Shown here: positions 23,555 through 27,040 of the stretch, piece by piece | Layout of the letters: each line of letters starts with the position of its first letter | Numbering within the stretch: the first letter of the stretch is position 1 | NCBI GenBank assembly: GCA_003647375.1 | Contig: QMMS01000021.1 | Span: 1-27,040 of the forward strand | DNA: 27,040 nucleotides | DNA from: Deltaproteobacteria bacterium | GTDB taxonomy: Bacteria; Desulfobacterota; Desulfobacteria; Desulfobacterales; B30-G6 | Direction of reading: 5' to 3' | Position numbers and translations under genes: made by a program | The notes under the pieces: generated by a model | The model's input: only the letters and a program-made list of their open reading frames with translations | Told to the model about the DNA's origin: nothing | The model's database searches: none

Positions 23555-23595
23555 GCGGCGAAGCCGCGACAAATAAATTCGCGCAGCGAATTTAT
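23555..23595. repeat. 41-nt double-hairpin repeat, copy 3, containing the permease stop codon
   Basis: Hairpin 1 is GCGGC-GAA-GCCGC. A 5-nt spacer follows. Hairpin 2 is ATAAATTCG-CGCAG-CGAATTTAT (perfect 9-bp stem). The TAA stop of the minus-strand permease gene is inside the last arm (23592-23594). Stem bases differ from copy 1 in a paired manner. Confidence 0.85.
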
Positions 23596-25160
23596 ACGGG
23601 CCTCATTTCACCCTCTGCCATGGCATCCCATTTAGCTTCCGCCTCTTCCCAGGCTTCGTCGGATGCTTCGTTTTCCCAAACTTCCAGGCCCCTTTCAGCG
23701 CGGGTGGCGCCGGGGAGCAGGTTGTCGAGGATAATACCGATAATGGCGGTAACCGCCATACCCGTACTCAGGACGGCCTGGAAGATATTTCCCAGCACAT
23801 TGATGAAACTTCCGGGTGTTCCCCAGGCCAGGGCACCGCTGACAATTTGTCCGGTACCGACATCGAAATGGGGCGTAAACCAGAACGGCACACTGAGTCC
23901 GGAAAAAAAGGCGATGCCGATGATAAACAGGTTCCGGGAATTGTTCAGGTTTACTATCTGCAGGTTGGAGAGACCCACCGATGCGATCATGCCGAACAGG
24001 CCCACAAACATGGCGCCAACCACGGGCATGGGTAGGGTGGCCAGAACGGCACCGAACTTACCAATGATAGGAATAAAAAGCATGACGACTGCCCCGCAGC
24101 GCACGACCCTCCGGCTGGCCACTTTGGTCAGGCCGATGGAGCCAATGTTTTCAGAATAGGTGGTGGTGCCGTTACAGGTTTGCATGATACCGGCAATAAA
24201 ACACCCTAATCCTTCGGCACCGAGGCCCCGGGAGATCATTTTTCCCGTGGGAACGGGTGCCTCTGAAATACGGGCACAGGCATAGTAATCACCGATGGAT
24301 TCGATCATGGATGCCAGGTAACCGGCCAGCATACCGAAGACGCCGGCCCACATCACGGAACTTCCAAACTGCGGGAATCCCCACTTAAACGGCATCAAGG
24401 GTTTTAAGCTGATCAGGGGAGCTGATGCAATCAGACCAAGCTTGCCGGCCAGGTTGGCGGCATTGCCATCGGGTATGAGTCCGGTAATTGTGCCCAGCAG
24501 GGCGAGTATCCATCCCGTGGCAATGGCCAGAAGGACCGGAAATAGCATGAAAACTTTTGATTTGATGGAAAAAACCTGGGAATAGAGAATCAGGGCTATC
24601 AGGGTGGCCAACGAAATGATCCAATTCGTCGCCATCCAGGGAGCACCGATGCCAAAGAGCGCCAGGCCGATCATGGCGATGGTGGGGCCGATGACGATGG
24701 GGCTGATTATTTTTCTGACCTGGCCCATGATGCCGGTGTAGCCCAGGACGATTTCCACCACTGATGCGATCATGATAGCACCGGAAACCATCTGGATTTT
24801 GACCTGCCAGAGTGGAATGCCGGCGGCTGAAAATTTTTCTGCGGTGACCAGGCCGAGAATTGCGAATGTGGGCCCGAGAAAGGAGAATGTCCCGCCCTGG
24901 ATAACCGGCAGTTTATTCCCGAGGGGGGACTGCTGAATCAGCGTACACAGCCCCGAAGTAAAAAAGATGGTTGAGATTAACAACGCCAGTTCCTCGGGGG
25001 GAAGCCCCATGGCGCCGCCAACAATGAACGGGATCAGCACGGTGGCCCCGAACATGGTCAAGTACTGCTGGATACCCAGTAGTATGGCAAGGCCCCATTT
25101 GGGCTTGCTCCCGATGGGGTAAACAATCCAATGTTTGTGTTCACTTTTTTCTTCACTCAT
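23592..25160 (-). CDS. NCS2 (NAT family) nucleobase permease, likely uracil
   Basis: This is a 522-residue, highly hydrophobic transporter from the ATG at 25160. It shows QGGTFSFLGPTFAIL (88 onward), ESIGDYYACARIS (287 onward) and the NAT signature ENIGSIGLTK (337-346), which identify the nucleobase-ascorbate transporter family. Such carriers import uracil, xanthine or uric acid with a cation. An upstream ATG at 25190 has no ribosome-binding site, whereas AAGGAGG lies about ten bases before the ATG at 25160. The C-terminal tail is unusually acidic and Trp-rich (EVWENEASDEAWEEAEAKWD). Adjacent beta-ureidopropionase and dihydropyrimidine dehydrogenase genes make uracil or thymine the likely substrate. 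A repeat hairpin contains its stop codon and a strong terminator follows. Confidence 0.92.
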   Translation of the reverse strand: MSEEKSEHKHWIVYPIGSKPKWGLAILLGIQQYLTMFGATVLIPFIVGGAMGLPPEELALLISTIFFTSGLCTLIQQSPLGNKLPVIQGGTFSFLGPTFAILGLVTAEKFSAAGIPLWQVKIQMVSGAIMIASVVEIVLGYTGIMGQVRKIISPIVIGPTIAMIGLALFGIGAPWMATNWIISLATLIALILYSQVFSIKSKVFMLFPVLLAIATGWILALLGTITGLIPDGNAANLAGKLGLIASAPLISLKPLMPFKWGFPQFGSSVMWAGVFGMLAGYLASMIESIGDYYACARISEAPVPTGKMISRGLGAEGLGCFIAGIMQTCNGTTTYSENIGSIGLTKVASRRVVRCGAVVMLFIPIIGKFGAVLATLPMPVVGAMFVGLFGMIASVGLSNLQIVNLNNSRNLFIIGIAFFSGLSVPFWFTPHFDVGTGQIVSGALAWGTPGSFINVLGNIFQAVLSTGMAVTAIIGIILDNLLPGATRAERGLEVWENEASDEAWEEAEAKWDAMAEGEMRPV

Positions 25161-25225
25161 GGTACTTGCCCCTCCTTCCTGTTTGCCCATGCAAATGGGC
25201 CGGGTTATTAGTTAAGAACGAAAAG

Positions 25226-25250
25226 ACAGTCTTTTAGCCTTTTAGACTGT
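25226..25250. repeat. Small hairpin of the TTTTAGC word family
   Basis: ACAGTCT and AGACTGT (7 bp) flank TTTAGCCTTTT, upstream of the permease gene. Around it, CTTTTAGCC and AGGCTGCTTTTAG words resemble the AGCTCTTAGC family. Confidence 0.45.
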
Positions 25251-25300
25251 AGGCTGCTTTTAGTTGACTGCTATCAGCCACCCTCGGACCCTGCATACTT

Positions 25301-25414
25301 GTTTATTGAGTTCCTTGTGTTTATTGAGTTGTCCCCGGCGAAGAGTATTCAGCTCTCAACACACCCCTGTTCCATCAACCCAATAAACACAAGAAACGCA
25401 ACAAACTCAAAGAA
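25301..25414. repeat. Inverted GTTTATTGAGTT-word repeat
   Basis: The left arm 25301-25331 (GTTTATTGAGTTCCTTGTGT and onward) and right arm 25376-25414 (CAACCCAATAAACACAAG and onward) are inverted relative to each other. It is the same word family as 13353-13443. It fills most of the gap between the permease and amidohydrolase genes. Confidence 0.65.
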
Positions 25415-25440
25415 CACTATTCCCCTTGAACCCTGTTCTA

Positions 25441-26310
25441 TTACGGCAACTGCTGACAGATTTCCGTGTACATTTCAGGTCTTCTGTCCCGAAAAAACTG
25501 CCAACCGTCCCTGACTTCACGGATCAAATCAAGATCAAGGTCTGCAATAACCACCTCATCCTTGTCTTCGCTGCCTTTCACCAGCATTTCGCCGCGCGGG
25601 TCGACAAAGTAGCTGGAACCGTAAAAACGCCCGAACTCCCAGGGTTTTTCGATGCCGATCCTGTTGTTTGCACCGATAAAAACACCGTTGGCCACGGCCT
25701 GGGCGGGCTGCTCCAATTCCCAGAGATACTGGGATTTTCCAGCAGTCGTTGCCGATGGATTGAAAAGGATTTCGGCGCCGTTGAGAGCCAGCACCCTGGC
25801 ACATTCGGGAAAGTGCCTGTCATAGCAGATGAAGATACCGATCTTGGCATAGGCGGTCTGGAATACCGGGAAACCGAGATTGCCCGGTTTGAAATAGAAT
25901 TTTTCCCAGAAACCGGGCCATGTGTGCGGAATCTGAACTTTCCTGAACTTGCCCAGGTATTTACCGTCTGCATCAACGACCGCGGCAGTGTTGTAGTAAA
26001 CACCATGCATGGCTTCCTCGTAAACCGGAATAATCATGACCATATTATATTTTCTGGCGAATTCGGCCAGCAGTTCAGTGGTGGGGCCGGGCACGGTTTC
26101 GGCTGTGGCATACCACTTGGTGTCCTGTTCACAGCAGAAATAGGGCCCGTAGAATATTTCCTGCAAACAAAGGATATTCACACCTTTTTGGCCAGCCTCT
26201 TCGATGAGGGGTATGTGTTTATCGATCATGGCTTGCTTTATTTCGGAAGGTGTTCCATCGTGCTTGGGATTTGAGGCTTGAATATGGGCACACTTAATAA
26301 GTCTTGACAT
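25441..26310 (-). CDS. Nitrilase-superfamily amidohydrolase, probable beta-ureidopropionase
   Basis: This 289-residue enzyme has the complete catalytic set of the superfamily: E51 in LCLQEIFYGPYF, K124 in KFRKVQIPH and C162 in FICYDRHFPE. QEIFYGPYF and the HTWPGFWEKFYF stretch match the N-carbamoyl-beta-alanine / N-carbamoylputrescine amidohydrolase branch. N-carbamoyl-beta-alanine would be cut to beta-alanine, CO2 and ammonia. The alternative, N-carbamoylputrescine amidase of polyamine synthesis, is less likely because the divergent neighbour encodes a dihydropyrimidine dehydrogenase subunit and a nucleobase permease follows. AAGGGGATCACC precedes the ATG. It shares a 187-base divergent control region with the preT-like gene. 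Confidence 0.9.
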   Translation of the reverse strand: MSRLIKCAHIQASNPKHDGTPSEIKQAMIDKHIPLIEEAGQKGVNILCLQEIFYGPYFCCEQDTKWYATAETVPGPTTELLAEFARKYNMVMIIPVYEEAMHGVYYNTAAVVDADGKYLGKFRKVQIPHTWPGFWEKFYFKPGNLGFPVFQTAYAKIGIFICYDRHFPECARVLALNGAEILFNPSATTAGKSQYLWELEQPAQAVANGVFIGANNRIGIEKPWEFGRFYGSSYFVDPRGEMLVKGSEDKDEVVIADLDLDLIREVRDGWQFFRDRRPEMYTEICQQLP

Positions 26311-26367
26311 GGTGATCCCCTTTTCTGGTATCTAAATTAGACCTGACCTGAGCTATTTTCGGTTCAA

Positions 26368-26397
26368 TATGTATCTTATATGGGGAATCGGCGTCAA
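26368..26397 (-). promoter_or_regulatory. Possible promoter for the amidohydrolase gene
   Basis: On the minus strand TTGACG (26397-26392) is followed after 18 bases by TACATA (26373-26368). The -35 is good and the -10 weak. Confidence 0.25.
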
Positions 26398-26418
26398 GTG
26401 TTTTTGGCGTGATTTGTA

Positions 26419-26447
26419 TTGTAAAAGTGTGGCATATTCTCTATATA
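26419..26447 (+). promoter_or_regulatory. Possible sigma-70-type promoter of the preT-like gene
   Basis: TTGTAA (26419-26424) and TATATA (26442-26447) are separated by 17 bases, about 50 bases upstream of the GTG start. The spacing and -10 are good; it is otherwise unproven. Confidence 0.4.
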
Positions 26448-26497
26448 TTGTTTGTCGGGCATTGTCCTGAGTCTGTTTATTAAAAGGAGGTCATTGA

Positions 26498-27040
26498 GTG
26501 AATTGTGCAGATCATTTCAAGCAGATGAACAAGGGGTTTGATTTTGGACAGGCCCTGGCCGAAGCCGACCGCTGTCTTCTTTGCCATGACGCGCCCTGTT
26601 CCAAGGCATGTCCCGCGGAGACTGACCCGGCTGGATTCATCCGAAAATTCCGGTTTCGAAATATTACAGGGGCCATTCGAACGATTAAAAAAAACAACAT
26701 TCTCGGCGGTGCCTGTGGCGTGCTGTGCCCCACAGCCGAGCTGTGTGAAAAAGAGTGCAGTGCAACGGGTATCGGTCGACCCATCGCCATCGGCAAGATC
26801 CAGCGATTTCTTGTCGAGTATGCCCGGGAACTGAATTTCAGCGTGTTCGAGAAAGCAGATCCGCGGCCTGAAAAAGTCGCTGTGGTGGGATCGGGGCCTG
26901 CGGGATTGAGCTGTGCAGCGGAACTGGCCAAAGACGGTTACCACGTCACGGTTTTTGAAGCACGCAAGGAGTCCGGCGGTGTACTGCGTTATGGAGTTGT
27001 TTCGTTCCGTTTTGACATGGATTTTCTGGCGGCAGAGATG
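26498..27040 (+). CDS. preT: NAD-dependent dihydropyrimidine dehydrogenase, PreT-like subunit (5' part, cut by window end)
   Basis: The first 181 residues are present and the frame runs off the right edge. The start is GTG at 26498: AAAGGAGG at 26483-26490 is seven bases upstream and the frame opens MNCADHFKQMNKGF. An iron-sulfur domain holds CLLCHDAPCSKACP (C26, C29, C34, C38) and a second set in GACGVLCPTAELCEKEC. IGRPIAIGKIQRF follows, then an FAD-binding motif VAVVGSGPAGLSCAAELA. This is the layout of PreT, the flavin/NAD subunit that, with PreA, reduces uracil and thymine. The related glutamate synthase small subunit shares this architecture, but DAPCSKACPAETDPAGFIR and the beta-ureidopropionase neighbour favour PreT. 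preA and the hydantoinase gene would be expected beyond 27040. Confidence 0.88.
   Translation, partial: MNCADHFKQMNKGFDFGQALAEADRCLLCHDAPCSKACPAETDPAGFIRKFRFRNITGAIRTIKKNNILGGACGVLCPTAELCEKECSATGIGRPIAIGKIQRFLVEYARELNFSVFEKADPRPEKVAVVGSGPAGLSCAAELAKDGYHVTVFEARKESGGVLRYGVVSFRFDMDFLAAEM

Noticed and set aside
25426..26274. 282-codon plus-strand frame
   Set aside because: It is antisense to the amidohydrolase, which carries the full E-K-C catalytic set.
26480..26944. 154-codon minus-strand frame at the right edge
   Set aside because: It is antisense to the preT-like gene, which has clear iron-sulfur and FAD motifs and a strong ribosome-binding site.

Overview
The window looks like chromosome of an anaerobic, sulfate-reducer-type deltaproteobacterium (Desulfobacterota, probably Desulfobacterales). 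This is an inference from gene content: FdhD and MOSC molybdenum-enzyme accessory genes, a two-CW cysteine-rich regulator, a PEP-synthase-like protein with receiver domains, and iron-sulfur dihydropyrimidine catabolism. The intergenic gaps are unusually rich in degenerate repeat families. No rRNA, tRNA, CRISPR array, transposase or integrase was seen.

Layout. (1) 226-3838, plus strand: a five-gene operon of a membrane-anchored heavy-metal-associated (HMA) domain protein, a DUF2318 cysteine-rich protein, a small membrane protein with an HMA-like tail, an FtsX/MacB-type permease and its ATPase. It resembles the ABC part of the Campylobacter P19 / FetMP-Fus iron systems but has no FTR1 or P19 gene in view. 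A 60-bp direct repeat lies on each side. (2) 4390-6258, minus strand: a tightly packed set of HTH/two-CW protein, MOSC protein and FabK/nitronate-monooxygenase-like flavoprotein. (3) 6749-7546: fdhD. (4) 7744-9455: an OmpR-type response regulator and histidine kinase pair. (5) 9911-13355, plus strand: an ABC-F ATPase, a four-helix membrane protein, a lysine-rich histone-H1-like protein and a DUF1232-J-domain fusion. (6) 13479-14828, minus: NADP-type glutamate dehydrogenase. (7) 15029-22174, minus: FadR-type regulator, CoA-acylating semialdehyde dehydrogenase, ferritin-like protein, class III aminotransferase and a 988-residue receiver/PEP-synthase-like protein, closely spaced as one operon. 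(8) 22342-25160, minus: two small membrane proteins and an NCS2 nucleobase permease. (9) 25441-26310, minus: beta-ureidopropionase-type amidohydrolase. Diverging from it is the truncated 5' part of a dihydropyrimidine dehydrogenase NAD-binding subunit (preT-like).

Regions 7-9 together suggest reductive pyrimidine breakdown: import of uracil by the permease, reduction by PreT (with PreA presumably beyond the right edge), ring opening (the hydantoinase is not in the window), N-carbamoyl-beta-alanine hydrolysis, transamination of beta-alanine, then oxidation of malonate semialdehyde to acetyl-CoA. The FadR-type protein is the likely local regulator, and glutamate dehydrogenase could handle the nitrogen.

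The intergenic DNA holds about ten repeat families. The most striking is a 41-nt double hairpin present three times with the same geometry and compensatory base changes. One copy forms the start region of the ABC-F gene and another contains the stop codon of the permease gene.
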